Source of the DNA: Paenibacillus mangrovi
GTDB lineage: Bacteria; Bacillota; Bacilli; Paenibacillales; Paenibacillaceae
Length of the DNA: 64,000 nucleotides
Assembly: GCF_022898935.1 (NCBI RefSeq)
Contig: NZ_JALIRP010000002.1
Span: forward strand, 682,001 to 746,000
Direction: 5' to 3'
The first letter of the stretch is position 1. The number at the start of each line of letters is the position of its first letter. Positions 18,035 to 27,435 of this stretch are shown here, one piece after another. The notes under the pieces are model-generated. The model ran no database searches. It had not been told where the DNA came from and saw nothing but the letters and a program-made list of their open reading frames with translations. Position numbers and translations under genes: made by a program.

Positions 18035-19488
18035 TACAGGAAAAAGCATTGATATTTGAGCTGAGCCATCCCGGCCGCATCGCCTATTCATTGCCGGAAC
18101 TCGACGTGCCTGCCCTGGAACCGGAATCCGTAATTCCAACCTCCATGCTGCGCAGCGAGCCTGCGGCTCTGCCTGAGGTATATGAAGTTGACGTCATCCG
18201 TCATTACACCGAGCTTTCGCGCCGCAATTTTGGAGTGGACAACGGATTTTATCCGCTTGGATCCTGTACGATGAAGTATAATCCGAAGGTTAACGAAGAT
18301 GTGGCCCGCTATGCGGGATTTTCCAAAATCCATCCTTACCAGCCTGAAGAAAGTATTCAAGGCGCCCTGGAGCTGCTATATCAGCTGCAGCTGGATCTTG
18401 CCGGGCTCACGGGCATGGATGCCATTACGCTGCAGCCTGCCGCCGGTGCCCATGGCGAATGGACCGGTCTGATGATGATCCGCGCCTACCACGAAAGCCG
18501 CGGCGAGCAGCGCGACAAGGTCATCGTGCCGGATTCTTCGCATGGTACCAATCCGGCGAGTGCTTCTGTTGCCGGCCTGACAACCATCACCATTCCGTCC
18601 ACGGACAAAGGACTTGTCGATCTGGATGCGCTTCGTGCAGCTGTCGGCAGCGACACGGCGGCTCTAATGCTGACCAACCCGAACACGCTTGGCCTGTTCG
18701 AGGAGCAAATCCAGGAGATTGCGGCAATTGTCCATGAAGCCGGTGGACTACTGTATTACGATGGAGCGAATTCCAACGCAATTATGGGCATCACCCGTCC
18801 GGGAGACATGGGTTTTGACGTGGTGCACCTGAACCTGCATAAAACGATGAGTACGCCGCATGGCGGCGGCGGTCCAGGAGCCGGTCCAGTTGGCGTGAAA
18901 AGCCTGCTTGTACCGTTCCTTCCACGCCCATTCGTCTCGAAAACCGAAGATGGGGCATTTACCCTTGAAGGCGAAAACGAGCAATCGATCGGCCGCGTGA
19001 AAGCCTACTACGGTAATTTCGGTATCCTGGTGCGCGCGTACACGTATATGCGCAGCTACGGTCCAGAAGGTCTGCGCCGCGTGTCCGAATGCGCCGTGCT
19101 GAACGCCAACTATATGATGAAACGTCTTGAGCCTTACTTCGATATACCGTATCCTGGCATCTGCAAGCATGAATTTGTTATGTCTGGCACGCCACTCAAA
19201 AAATACGGCGTACGTACCTTGGACGTGGCCAAGCGGCTGCTTGATTTCGGGTACCATCCGCCAACTATCTACTTCCCACTTAACGTGGAAGAGTGCATCA
19301 TGATCGAGCCAACCGAAACTGAAAGCAAAGATACGCTGGACGCGTTTATCGATACGATGATTCAAATCGCCAAGGAAGCCGAGGAGCAGCCTGAGCTGCT
19401 GCTGAACGCTCCTTACGACACGCCGGTCACCCGCCTTGATGAAACGACGGCCGCGCGCAAGCCGGTTCTGAACTGCGCCTGCAGTTGA
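18031..19488 (+). CDS. gcvPB: Glycine dehydrogenase (decarboxylating) subunit 2
   Basis: 485 residues. The catalytic half of P protein: [19 protein letters not shown] holds the PLP-binding lysine (about residue 272) in the glycine-rich loop. [14 protein letters not shown] (about 74-87) and [12 protein letters not shown] (about 132-143) are also typical. It starts within the ATGA overlap with gcvPA. Last gene of the operon; a strong hairpin follows within 25 bases. With GcvT, GcvPA, GcvH and a dihydrolipoamide dehydrogenase from elsewhere it completes glycine cleavage to CO2, ammonia, NADH and methylene-tetrahydrofolate. Confidence 0.98.
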   Translation: MIQEKALIFELSHPGRIAYSLPELDVPALEPESVIPTSMLRSEPAALPEVYEVDVIRHYTELSRRNFGVDNGFYPLGSCTMKYNPKVNEDVARYAGFSKIHPYQPEESIQGALELLYQLQLDLAGLTGMDAITLQPAAGAHGEWTGLMMIRAYHESRGEQRDKVIVPDSSHGTNPASASVAGLTTITIPSTDKGLVDLDALRAAVGSDTAALMLTNPNTLGLFEEQIQEIAAIVHEAGGLLYYDGANSNAIMGITRPGDMGFDVVHLNLHKTMSTPHGGGGPGAGPVGVKSLLVPFLPRPFVSKTEDGAFTLEGENEQSIGRVKAYYGNFGILVRAYTYMRSYGPEGLRRVSECAVLNANYMMKRLEPYFDIPYPGICKHEFVMSGTPLKKYGVRTLDVAKRLLDFGYHPPTIYFPLNVEECIMIEPTETESKDTLDAFIDTMIQIAKEAEEQPELLLNAPYDTPVTRLDETTAARKPVLNCACS

Positions 19489-19508
19489 GAACGCGATGTT
19501 GAAAAAAA

Positions 19509-19548
19509 GGACCTCATTCCCACTTGGCAGTGGGATTTGAGGTCCTTT
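19509..19548 (+). terminator. Terminator of gcvT-gcvPA-gcvPB
   Basis: GGACCTCA pairs with TGAGGTCC, with an inner TCCCACT/AGTGGGA stem, followed by TTT. Upstream A-run suggests some activity on the minus strand as well. Confidence 0.85.
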
Positions 19549-19742
19549 CGCTTCATTGGGGATTGTCTCATTCCAAGCGAACGCTTGGAGGACAAGCCCT
19601 TTTCTACTTCATATAACGTTTGATAAAACGAAATTGGAGAAGCCTTTTAGTTTCTGAGGAAAGGTATGGGACGGGTACCCCTTTTTGGCCCCTCCCATGC
19701 CTTCTCTATTGATTGATCAGCTTCAAGTTTCCATGCCGGAAA

Positions 19743-21269
19743 TTATTCCTGCGTGGCTCCCGCTTCTAGACTAACCAGCTCATGTGGCGCATGCTGGGCA
19801 ACGGCCGGAGCAGGCTTGGATTTTCCTGTCAGGTTCTTGATCAGGCCTTCAAGATCAATGCCAGACACATTTTTCAGCATTTCAGGTGCGGTAGACATCA
19901 GTTCGGTCACATAGTTGCTGACGCGGGCTGCGCCTTCGCCTTTCCCTGTATCCACGACCGTAAGCTTGTCGATCGAGGAGATCGGCTGTGCGATTTTCCC
20001 TGCAAGCTCAGGCAGCATCTTGACGATAATATCGAGTACAGCCGCTTCGCCGAATTTCTGGAATGCTTCCGCGAGCTTTTCCTTCGCTTCGGCTTCCGCC
20101 AAACCGCGCAGTCGGATGACTTCCGCTTCCGCCGTACCTTTAGCTCGCTCCGCATCGGCAATCGCCTGGCCTTCCAGACGTTTCTGCTCCGCAGAGGCTT
20201 TCGCCTGTGTCTCAATGGAATACTGCAGCGCATCAGCCTCGCGCATTTTACGCGCTTTGTCCGCCTCCGCCGCCTGTTCGACGGCATAACGGTCGGCATC
20301 CGCTTTCTTCTTCACTTCCGCGTCGTACTGCTTTTGACGAACCATGATTTCTTTTTCCTGCAGATCGATTTCGCGTTCCTTGCGGACCAATTCGACCTTC
20401 ATCTGCTCTTCAACCATCGTCTGCTTCGCACGTGCTTCCTGGATATGATAAGCTTGGTCGGCTTCCGCCTTCGCTGTGTCCTGATCCTTCTTAAAGGATG
20501 CAACCTTCAGCTCTTTCTCCTTCGATGCTTCGGCGATATTGGTATCGCGCAGCAACTCCGCTTTCTGACCCTGTTCTTCTGCATTCGCCTTCTGAATCCG
20601 TGCGTCGCGCATCGCTTCGGCTTCCGCAATTTCAGCATCGCGTTTCACCGCTGCAATCCGCGGTTTACCGAGCGCATCCAGATATCCTTGTTTATCGCGC
20701 ACATCCTTGATCGTAAAGGAGACGATCTGCAGACCCATTTTTTTCAGGTCGCGTGCCGCAACGCCTTGTACCTCCTGCGCGAACTTATCGCGGTTCCGGT
20801 ATACTTCCTCCACGGTCATGGATCCTAGAATTGCACGCAGATGGCCCTCAAGCACCTCCTGGGCTTCCCCCTTCAGCGCCTCGATCGGCTTGCCGATAAA
20901 CTGTTCCGCTGCTGTCGCTACGTCTTCAATCGACCCTCCGACCTTGATGATCGCTACGCCGTCCGCTATAACCGGTACTCCCTGCTCGGTGTAAACCTCC
21001 GGCGTCGAGACGTCCAGTTTATGAGAGAGCAGCGAGATGAACTCTGACTGCTGAAAGACCGGCAAAATAAATGCGCCGCCCCCACGGACAATTTTGATTT
21101 TGCGCCCTGAATCATCCTCTGAAATATTCTTGCTCCCCAAAAAGGAACCTGTCACGATCATAGCTTCATCCGGTCCTACCGTCTTGTAGCGGGCCCAGAA
21201 AGCCAAACCCAAAACAATGATAACCCCTACGACAATGATTGGGATGAGCATGTATTCAGGCAAATCCAT
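19743..21269 (-). CDS. floT: Flotillin-like membrane scaffold protein
   Basis: 508 residues from the ATG at 21269, which shares one base with the nfeD stop; GGAG is 10 bases upstream. One N-terminal hydrophobic segment (about 6-28) is followed by an SPFH/PHB domain (about 30-220) and a long coiled coil rich in Ala, Glu and Lys (about 220-400), with the repeated AEAE pattern of flotillins. The C-terminal NYVTELMSTAPEMLKN resembles B. subtilis YuaG/FloT. Flotillins scaffold functional membrane microdomains and affect fluidity and envelope stress resistance. Cotranscribed with an NfeD protein, the usual partner. A sigma-W-like promoter precedes the pair. Confidence 0.95.
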   Translation of the reverse strand: MDLPEYMLIPIIVVGVIIVLGLAFWARYKTVGPDEAMIVTGSFLGSKNISEDDSGRKIKIVRGGGAFILPVFQQSEFISLLSHKLDVSTPEVYTEQGVPVIADGVAIIKVGGSIEDVATAAEQFIGKPIEALKGEAQEVLEGHLRAILGSMTVEEVYRNRDKFAQEVQGVAARDLKKMGLQIVSFTIKDVRDKQGYLDALGKPRIAAVKRDAEIAEAEAMRDARIQKANAEEQGQKAELLRDTNIAEASKEKELKVASFKKDQDTAKAEADQAYHIQEARAKQTMVEEQMKVELVRKEREIDLQEKEIMVRQKQYDAEVKKKADADRYAVEQAAEADKARKMREADALQYSIETQAKASAEQKRLEGQAIADAERAKGTAEAEVIRLRGLAEAEAKEKLAEAFQKFGEAAVLDIIVKMLPELAGKIAQPISSIDKLTVVDTGKGEGAARVSNYVTELMSTAPEMLKNVSGIDLEGLIKNLTGKSKPAPAVAQHAPHELVSLEAGATQE

Positions 21270-21805
21270 CAAACAACATCTCCTCTTCTCTCATCTAATT
21301 TGGTGACACGCAGCACCCCGTCAAGCACATCAACGACGACGACCCGTGTACCGGCAGACAGCTGGCGACGCTCAAGGCTTGAAGCGATATGAAGCGTATT
21401 TCCGGCGCCTAGCTTGATCATGACCTCCCCGAAGCCCGTTTCGGGAATCGGTATGGTGACCTCGCCAATGCGGCCAGAAAGCTCGCGGACGGAATACCCG
21501 GTGGAATTTTCGCTGTTGTCCATGGGCTTGACATAAAATAAATAAACAAGCGCCGATATCGCTATAGCAATTGCCACCGACAGCAGTACTACTACAGCGC
21601 TGCCCCACCCCGTATAATGGGTCAATAAAATGCCCGCTCCGCCAAACACCGTTACCGCACTTGCGATGACCATCGGCTTTAGAAAATCGACCGATAAAAA
21701 GTCGAGCAGCCCGTCTAGGGCGTGGCTGACCAGGTCTCCTAATATCACGCTAACCACCGCAAATAGGATTCCGCCTGCAAGACAGCTCCAAAAAATCGTT
21801 TCCAT
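21269..21805 (-). CDS. NfeD-like membrane protein (YuaF type)
   Basis: 178 residues with three to four hydrophobic segments in the first 95 residues (starting at CLAGGILFAVVSVILGDLV), then a soluble OB-fold NfeD C-terminal domain (about 105-175; GRIGEVTIPIPETGFGEVMI). Such short NfeD proteins act with flotillins and localise with them in the membrane. GGAGG lies 8 bases before the ATG. The gene is promoter-proximal and overlaps the flotillin start, so the two are made together. It is similar in size and order to B. subtilis yuaF of the yuaF-floT-yuaI operon. Confidence 0.88.
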   Translation of the reverse strand: METIFWSCLAGGILFAVVSVILGDLVSHALDGLLDFLSVDFLKPMVIASAVTVFGGAGILLTHYTGWGSAVVVLLSVAIAIAISALVYLFYVKPMDNSENSTGYSVRELSGRIGEVTIPIPETGFGEVMIKLGAGNTLHIASSLERRQLSAGTRVVVVDVLDGVLRVTKLDERRGDVV

Positions 21806-21850
21806 GGTAGCATCCTCCTAAATATGTTCCTAACTGTCTATATAAGGATA

Positions 21851-21877
21851 TACGTATTAAGGTTCAATCTTGTTTCA
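21851..21877 (-). promoter_or_regulatory. Sigma-W-like ECF promoter of nfeD-floT
   Basis: Minus-strand TGAAAC at 21877-21872 and CGTA at 21854-21851 with a 17-base spacer, matching the TGAAAC-N16/17-CGTA pattern known for B. subtilis sigma-W, which drives yuaF-floT there. The divergent neighbour encodes an ECF sigma factor. Confidence 0.7.
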
Positions 21878-21975
21878 AATATTTCCTTCTTGATAAGATC
21901 TTGGTAAGGATTGATGGTAATAAAATGGAACTTTATCGCGGTTCGATTGTCTACTTCAATAGGAGGGGGATACGT

Positions 21976-22521
21976 ATGGAAAGCATCGGCGGTGTGATGA
22001 TCTCTGATGATCCTTATGACGCACTGCAGGACCTGATGCGGGATTATTCGCAGGATGTGTGGAACTTTGCCTTTTTAATTACGAGGAACAAAGAAGCGGC
22101 TGATGATATTTCGCAGGAAGTATTCCTGAAAGCCTTCAAGCACTGGAGGAGGTTCGAGGGGCGAAGCTCTCCGAAAACCTGGCTGCTAGCCATCACGCGC
22201 AACCTGGCTCGAAATTGGCTGAGATCTCATGCCGTAAGAAAGATTGTACTCCTGGACCGCATTGAGGATCGTGGCGGTGCAAGCTCGGCCGAAAGCGAAT
22301 ATTTGGACCGCCTGCAAACGGAAAGCATCTGGAGCCATGTGCTGCGGCTACCAGCCAAATACCGTGAGGTACTTGTGCTCGAGGCGCATTACGAGCTCGA
22401 ATACAGCGACATTGCCAGCCTTCTCGGGATTGCCGAGGGAACAGTCAAATCCCGGATACACCGGGCAAGAAAACGAATGGAGAAAGCAATGAAAGGAGAT
22501 CTCGGCCATGAAGAGCACTAG
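21976..22521 (+). CDS. ECF-type RNA polymerase sigma factor
   Basis: 181 residues from the ATG at 21976, five bases after AGGAGGGGG; an in-frame extension to 21901 lacks a ribosome site. Region 2 (about 20-85) includes DDISQEVFLKAFKHWRRFEG and TWLLAITRNLARNWLR; region 4 (about 125-172) includes PAKYREVLVLEAHYELEYSD and GTVKSRIHRARKRM. ECF factors direct RNA polymerase to stress or envelope promoters. The next gene overlaps its end by 14 bases and encodes a single-pass membrane protein, the expected place for an anti-sigma factor. A possible self-promoter (TGGAAC 21926, GTCTA 21949) would give a very short leader. I cannot assign it to SigW, SigM or another subgroup. Confidence 0.93.
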   Translation: MESIGGVMISDDPYDALQDLMRDYSQDVWNFAFLITRNKEAADDISQEVFLKAFKHWRRFEGRSSPKTWLLAITRNLARNWLRSHAVRKIVLLDRIEDRGGASSAESEYLDRLQTESIWSHVLRLPAKYREVLVLEAHYELEYSDIASLLGIAEGTVKSRIHRARKRMEKAMKGDLGHEEH

Positions 22522-23470
22522 ACCGGAATGGTATGAGGAATTGAAACATCCTCCTTTTGGCCGGAACATGTTTACGCCTGAAATGGAGATGCGGGTTCGT
22601 CATCAGCTTGCTTCAAAAAAACAAAGGAGCAGCACCTTAAGCCGATTCATACTGCTCACCGCAGCATGCTCCGTGGCTCTCGCCTTCGTACTGCTGTTTA
22701 TGTATGGAATGCTGCCAGCCGCCAGTAAGCTCGCGGGTTGGGTCGGCATTCCTGTCAGCAAGGAGCAGGATTGGCTTCCCCATTCCGTTTACAAGCAGGG
22801 GTCTGCCATCCTCCTCGAGACTTATCCTGGAGGTGATTACCATGCCGGTAAGCGATCTGGAAGCTGGTGGAATATTCACGAGCCTTATGAGCAGCTGCAA
22901 AATTCCACGATTCAGATTACAGCTACCCATCGCCAAAGCGGAACAACAATAATCGAGCTTCAGGAAACCCCCATAGACCAAAGTATGATCTACGCTGATT
23001 TCATCCGTGTTTCTTCCGATTTTGCGCTTCCTTTTCCGGGGACCTGGAAGTTTGATGTTTGTATCGATGGGATGAAAATTGGAGATACGGTTTTCGAGGT
23101 TCCCGATTCCGATTGGCAGCCAAGCCCGCAATTTGAATATGACTCATCCACACTAACTGGAAACAGGGGCAGGAGCGGTTTTGTCTCAAGCGGTTTTACA
23201 GCAGGGAGCGGTAATAAATTTTTATGGCACCTATGGGATACAAAGGAATTGTCCGGACGGCTGGTCGTCAAAGCTGTCAAAAAGAATTCCACTCAAGTCC
23301 TCACCATACTCGACACCGAACTCTCCGGTAGTCAAGAGCATCAAACGCTGCCAAGCCTCATGGAGCTGCCTGAATCAGGACTCTGGAGATTGATGATTTA
23401 TGTGGATAATAAGTTTTTTGACAGTATAGTGGTTAAAGTTAAAGAACCCGGAAGCGAAGAGATGCCGTAA
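22508..23470 (+). CDS. Single-pass membrane protein, probable anti-sigma factor
   Basis: 320 residues; AAAGGAG stands 9 bases before the ATG, which lies inside the sigma gene. A short cytoplasmic N-terminus (about 1-45, with RPEWYEELKHPPFGRNMFT) precedes one hydrophobic helix (46-68) and an extracytoplasmic domain of about 250 residues with repeated beta-strand character. No HxxxCxxC zinc anti-sigma motif is present, so if it restrains the sigma factor it does so through another N-terminal helix. Function is inferred from position and topology, not from a recognised domain. The outer domain could sense envelope state. Confidence 0.7.
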   Translation: MKSTRPEWYEELKHPPFGRNMFTPEMEMRVRHQLASKKQRSSTLSRFILLTAACSVALAFVLLFMYGMLPAASKLAGWVGIPVSKEQDWLPHSVYKQGSAILLETYPGGDYHAGKRSGSWWNIHEPYEQLQNSTIQITATHRQSGTTIIELQETPIDQSMIYADFIRVSSDFALPFPGTWKFDVCIDGMKIGDTVFEVPDSDWQPSPQFEYDSSTLTGNRGRSGFVSSGFTAGSGNKFLWHLWDTKELSGRLVVKAVKKNSTQVLTILDTELSGSQEHQTLPSLMELPESGLWRLMIYVDNKFFDSIVVKVKEPGSEEMP

Positions 23471-23488
23471 CCGACAAACATTAAGAAA

Positions 23489-23516
23489 GGACCTTCCAAC
23501 CGGAAGGCCCTTTTTT
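23489..23516 (+). terminator. Terminator of the ECF sigma operon
   Basis: GG-CCTTCC pairs with GGAAGG-CC around a short loop, followed by TTTTTT, 20 bases after the stop. Confidence 0.85.
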
Positions 23517-23524
23517 CGCACGGA

Positions 23525-24688
23525 TTACAAAGACATTTTATAAATCTCTACTACGTCTTCTTTATTCAACTTTCTGAAATTGCCGAATGGTCCGAAGCGG
23601 ACGGTCTTCTCGGCCATAACGTCGATTTGGCTGTCGTCGATGTCATAGTCCGCGAGGCGGCTTGGTGCGCCGATAGAGCTCCAGAAGTCACGCAGAGCCT
23701 GAATCCCTTCTTCGCCCACCTGCTCAGCGGATTTGCCAGCCGGATCAATATGGAATACGTTCACGGCAAGCTTTTTGAACCGTTCGGGATCCGTATGCAG
23801 ATTGTATTTCATCCAGTTCGGGAACAGGATCGCGAGGCCACCGCCATGTGGGATATCGTATACGGCCGATACGGCATGCTCGATATTGTGGGTAGCCCAA
23901 TCTCCGGCATAACCCATGTTCAACATACCGTTCAGCGCCATCGTACCGCAGTACATAATAGTCGAGCGGTCCTCGTAATTCTGCAGGTCATTAATGAGGC
24001 GCGGTGCTGTCTCAATAACGGTGCGAAGGATCGTTTCGCAGAAACCGTCCTGCACCGGCGTGTTCTCTTCGGTATGGAAATAATGCTCCAGCACGTGGGA
24101 CATCATGTCCACCATACCATAGACCGTTTGGTCTTTAGGCAGGGTAAATGTATTCACCGGATCCAAAATGGAAAACGCAGGGTAAGCGTGTGGACTTCCC
24201 CAGCCCATTTTCTCCTGGGTCTTCTCGTTCGTAATAACCGAGCCGCCGTTCATTTCGGAGCCGGTTGCAGCGATCGTCAGCACGGTACCAAGTGGGAGTG
24301 CATCCTTCGGAGCCGCTTTGCGCTCTACAAAATCCCACATATCCCCGTCGTATTTGGCGCCTACGGAAATCGCCTTCGCGCAGTCAATGACGCTACCGCC
24401 GCCAACGGCGAGAATAAGATCGATGTTCTTTTCGCGGCACAGGTCTACGCCCTTATGTACCGTTGACAAACGCGGATTCGGCTCAACGCCGCTCAACTCG
24501 GTCACCTCAGCGCCGATTTCCTTTAGCAGGCTGTTTACACTCTCGTACAAGCCGCTGCGTTTGATGCTGCCGCCGCCGTACACCAGCAGAACGTTTTTGC
24601 CATACTTCGGTACTTCAGTTTTTAATGTATCAAGCTTGCCTTTGCCAAAGATCAGCTTGGTTGGGTTATAAAATTCAAAAGAATTCAC
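23525..24688 (-). CDS. Iron-containing alcohol dehydrogenase (butanol dehydrogenase type)
   Basis: 387 residues from a GTG at 24688, with GGAGG 10 bases upstream and family-like beginning [19 protein letters not shown]. Reduces aldehydes to alcohols with NAD(P)H. Visible: the GGGS loops of the dinucleotide fold ([11 protein letters not shown] about 46-56 and [13 protein letters not shown] about 91-103), and metal-site histidines in [10 protein letters not shown] and [21 protein letters not shown]. The length equals that of B. subtilis YugJ/YugK enzymes. Its -10 and -35 (TATAAT 24737-24732, TTGTTT 24761-24756) fall partly in the galT terminator, so it has its own promoter. Physiological substrate unknown. 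Confidence 0.95.
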   Translation of the reverse strand: MNSFEFYNPTKLIFGKGKLDTLKTEVPKYGKNVLLVYGGGSIKRSGLYESVNSLLKEIGAEVTELSGVEPNPRLSTVHKGVDLCREKNIDLILAVGGGSVIDCAKAISVGAKYDGDMWDFVERKAAPKDALPLGTVLTIAATGSEMNGGSVITNEKTQEKMGWGSPHAYPAFSILDPVNTFTLPKDQTVYGMVDMMSHVLEHYFHTEENTPVQDGFCETILRTVIETAPRLINDLQNYEDRSTIMYCGTMALNGMLNMGYAGDWATHNIEHAVSAVYDIPHGGGLAILFPNWMKYNLHTDPERFKKLAVNVFHIDPAGKSAEQVGEEGIQALRDFWSSIGAPSRLADYDIDDSQIDVMAEKTVRFGPFGNFRKLNKEDVVEIYKMSL

Positions 24689-24758
24689 TTCCAAATCGCC
24701 TCCGTCTTCCAAAAAATGATGTTGCCAATATATTATAACCCTCTGCCTGAACAAGAAA

Positions 24759-24798
24759 CAAACCGCCCTTCCCCGAATACAGGGAAATAAGCGGTTTG
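24759..24798 (-). terminator. Terminator of galKET
   Basis: CAAACCGC/GCGGTTTG stem with an inner CCCTTCCCC...AGGGAAA match; on the minus strand TTTCTTGTT follows. It is 25 bases after the galT stop and overlaps the -35 of the alcohol dehydrogenase gene. Confidence 0.75.
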
Positions 24799-24823
24799 CT
24801 TGAATAAAGCCTCACAAAATGCC

Positions 24824-26431
24824 TTATCGTGAAATCATTTCATGAGTAGGGATGCAGCCGATATGCGAGACGAAACGCCGGAAGGCTTCTTTACCCGCTT
24901 CGGTTCTTTTATAAACACCGGCATGACCGAGTATCTCAACAAAAATGCTTCCCACTTCAGTCTGGACAAGCTTCCAGGCATCCTCTTTGCTGAGGTTCGT
25001 TCCGTGCTTGGCTACCAGCTGCTCAATCCATGGTTTATGCTGCTTCAAAACATGGTCCTCCTGCTGCATCAGGCCGTCATAAAGACCTTTATCCCCTGCA
25101 AGAATCTCAGCTGTCAGATCCAGCTCTTCTTTCAGTCTGCCCGGTAAAATGGCAAGCCCCATTACTTCGATCAGACCGATATTTTCCTTTTTGATGTGAT
25201 GCATCTCTTCATGCGGGTGGAAAATACCTGCGGGATATTCCTCACTGGTACGGTTGTTGCGAAGCACCAGATCCATCTCGTAGCTTCCATCCGGCGTCCG
25301 GTGCACGATCGGCGTTACCGTGTTATGCGGCACCTTTTCCCCGTTCTCCTCACTGAATGCCGCAATATCTGCTGTTGGATCGCTGTACTGCTTCCATGAT
25401 TCGTAGATCATATCGGCCAGTTCCAGCAGCACATCGCTATCTTTTCCGGTTAAACGGAGCACGGACATCGGCCATTTTACGATACTGACGGTTGCACCAG
25501 CAAAGTCCGGATGGCTGAATACCGCTTCCTTCGGCGCATTTTGAATCGGAAAGGTATGCCGTCCTCCTTGAAAATGGTCATGCGTCAGAATCGAACCGCC
25601 TACGATCGGAAGATCGGCATTGGAACCGATAAAATAATGAGGATAAAGCTCCACGAAAGCTAGCAGGCGCCGCAAGCTGTCTTTCGTCAACTTCATCGGC
25701 ACATGGTCATGATGGAACACAATGCAGTGCTCATTGTAATACACGTAAGGTGAGTATTGGAAAAACCACGGCTCACCGTTCAAGGCAAGCGGAATGACGC
25801 GAAGGTTCTGGCGAGCGGGATGATTTATCCGACCGGCATAACCAACGTTTTCCCGGCACAGCAGGCACTTCGGATAGACCGGAGGCGGCAGCAGCTTCGC
25901 CATGGCGATCTCCTTCGGGCTTTTTTCCGGCTTGGATAAATTAATCGTCATTTCAATGGTGCCGTACTCGGATTCATGCTCCCAATATACGTTTTTGTTC
26001 ACGCGATCCATGCGGATGTAATTGGTATCGATGGATAGCTGATAGAACCGGTCTGTCGCCGCTTCCATGCCCTGATCTTCTTTCAGACTGTTGAACTCCC
26101 GGATCACTTCTGAAGGGCGGGCCATCAGATTGCCCATAATCTTCGCATCCAAAAGGTCACGGTAGGTATCTGTATTTTCCGGAATCAGACCGATGCTGAA
26201 GCCATAATCAATCAACACGTCTAGAGCGGGCTGTGGCCCATCAAGCGCCTCCAGTTCCTCATCACCTAGATAAGGCTCGCTGAAGCTGAAAAGCTCCAAC
26301 AGCAGGTTGCGGCTGTAATCTTCGTCCAGCGGCTCGATCAGCCTGCGCTCTAGCGCAAATCGAACCAGGCGTTCAATCGCTTGAAGAGCTTCATTCTGTT
26401 CTGCTGTTCTCGCTGCATTAGATGCGTCCAA
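24824..26431 (-). CDS. galT: UDP-glucose--hexose-1-phosphate uridylyltransferase, class II
   Basis: 535 residues from a TTG at 26431. That start is chosen because AAGGGGG lies 8 bases upstream and the product then begins near the usual class II N-terminus; an ATG at 26464 lies inside galE without a ribosome site. GalT swaps UMP between UDP-glucose and galactose-1-phosphate in the Leloir pathway. Visible: PPPVYPKCLLCRENVGYAGR, NEHCIVFHHDHVPM, and GGSILTHDHFQGG, the histidine-rich nucleotidyl-transfer region. The class II form of about 500 residues differs from the shorter E. coli type. Third gene of galK-galE-galT, 13 bases after galE. Confidence 0.95.
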   Translation of the reverse strand: MDASNAARTAEQNEALQAIERLVRFALERRLIEPLDEDYSRNLLLELFSFSEPYLGDEELEALDGPQPALDVLIDYGFSIGLIPENTDTYRDLLDAKIMGNLMARPSEVIREFNSLKEDQGMEAATDRFYQLSIDTNYIRMDRVNKNVYWEHESEYGTIEMTINLSKPEKSPKEIAMAKLLPPPVYPKCLLCRENVGYAGRINHPARQNLRVIPLALNGEPWFFQYSPYVYYNEHCIVFHHDHVPMKLTKDSLRRLLAFVELYPHYFIGSNADLPIVGGSILTHDHFQGGRHTFPIQNAPKEAVFSHPDFAGATVSIVKWPMSVLRLTGKDSDVLLELADMIYESWKQYSDPTADIAAFSEENGEKVPHNTVTPIVHRTPDGSYEMDLVLRNNRTSEEYPAGIFHPHEEMHHIKKENIGLIEVMGLAILPGRLKEELDLTAEILAGDKGLYDGLMQQEDHVLKQHKPWIEQLVAKHGTNLSKEDAWKLVQTEVGSIFVEILGHAGVYKRTEAGKEAFRRFVSHIGCIPTHEMISR

Positions 26432-26444
26432 GTGTACTTCCCCC

Positions 26445-27434
26445 TTATTCTTCGCCGTAGCCATGCGGATGGCTCTGATGCCAGCTCCAAGCGCTCTGAA
26501 TGATGTCCTCTAGCTTATCACGGGAAGGATTCCAGCCCAGCACCTCTCTGGCCTTCTGCGAAGAAGCGACCAAGACTGCCGGATCGCCAGCACGGCGTGC
26601 CTGCATCACCACCGGAATATCCAGACCTGTGACCTTTTTCGCTGTTTCAATCACTTCGTTGACCGAAAAGCCTTCGCCGATGCCAAGGTTGAATACGTTG
26701 CTGCTCTCACCCTTGCGCAGGTAATCAACGGAACGCAGATGGGCGTCAGCCAAATCGCTCACATGGATATAGTCACGGACGCAGGTGCCGTCTTCCGTCG
26801 GATAATCGTCGCCGAATACCGCAATGCTTTCGCGCTGCTTCAGCGCGGTTTGCAGCACAAGCGGAATCAGGTGACTTTCCGGACGGTGGTCCTCACCGAT
26901 TTTGCCGCTGTCATGGGCGCCGGCCGCGTTGAAATAACGAAGTGCCACATATTTGATGCCAAGGACCTGATCAAACCAGGACATCATCCGTTCCATCATC
27001 AGCTTGGTTTCGCCGTAGACGTTGGTCGGCTGCGTACGGTCGCTCTCTATGATTGGCACGCGTTCCGGTTCCCCATAGGTTGCCGCCGTAGAGGAAAATA
27101 CAATCCTGCGGACGTTTGCCGCATCCATCGCTTCTAGTAGGCACAGCGTGCCGAACACGTTATTGTCGTAATACTTTACCGGCTTCTGCATACTTTCACC
27201 GACAAGAGAATTGGCAGCAAAATGGATAACCGCATCAATGCTGTTTTCGCTAAACAGCTTCGCCAGCAGCTCCTTGTCTCTCAGATCGCCTTCATAAAGC
27301 TTGCCTCCGAGCAGCGCTCCGCGGTGTCCTGTCTGCAGATTATCCAGTACTACAACCTCTTCGCCGCGCTCAAGAAGAGCCGCTACCGTATGGGAGCCGA
27401 TATATCCCGCTCCGCCCGTTACCAGAATGGCCAT
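26445..27434 (-). CDS. galE: UDP-glucose 4-epimerase
   Basis: 329 residues, AAGGAGG 10 bases before the ATG. Interconverts UDP-galactose and UDP-glucose with tightly bound NAD. Rossmann motif GGAGYIGSH (7-15), catalytic Ser in FSSTAATYGEP (about 120-130), and Tyr-x3-Lys in YGETKLMME (about 145-153). Extended SDR fold, cytoplasmic. One base separates it from galK and 13 from galT, so it belongs to one operon. It also supplies UDP-galactose for envelope polysaccharide synthesis. Confidence 0.97.
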   Translation of the reverse strand: MAILVTGGAGYIGSHTVAALLERGEEVVVLDNLQTGHRGALLGGKLYEGDLRDKELLAKLFSENSIDAVIHFAANSLVGESMQKPVKYYDNNVFGTLCLLEAMDAANVRRIVFSSTAATYGEPERVPIIESDRTQPTNVYGETKLMMERMMSWFDQVLGIKYVALRYFNAAGAHDSGKIGEDHRPESHLIPLVLQTALKQRESIAVFGDDYPTEDGTCVRDYIHVSDLADAHLRSVDYLRKGESSNVFNLGIGEGFSVNEVIETAKKVTGLDIPVVMQARRAGDPAVLVASSQKAREVLGWNPSRDKLEDIIQSAWSWHQSHPHGYGEE

Positions 27435-27435
27435 C

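Noticed and set aside
19782..20828. Open frame of 348 codons on the plus strand
   Set aside because: Antisense to the flotillin coiled coil; the Ala/Glu/Lys repeat codons create long stop-free shadows rich in Phe, Arg and Leu. No start signal or family.
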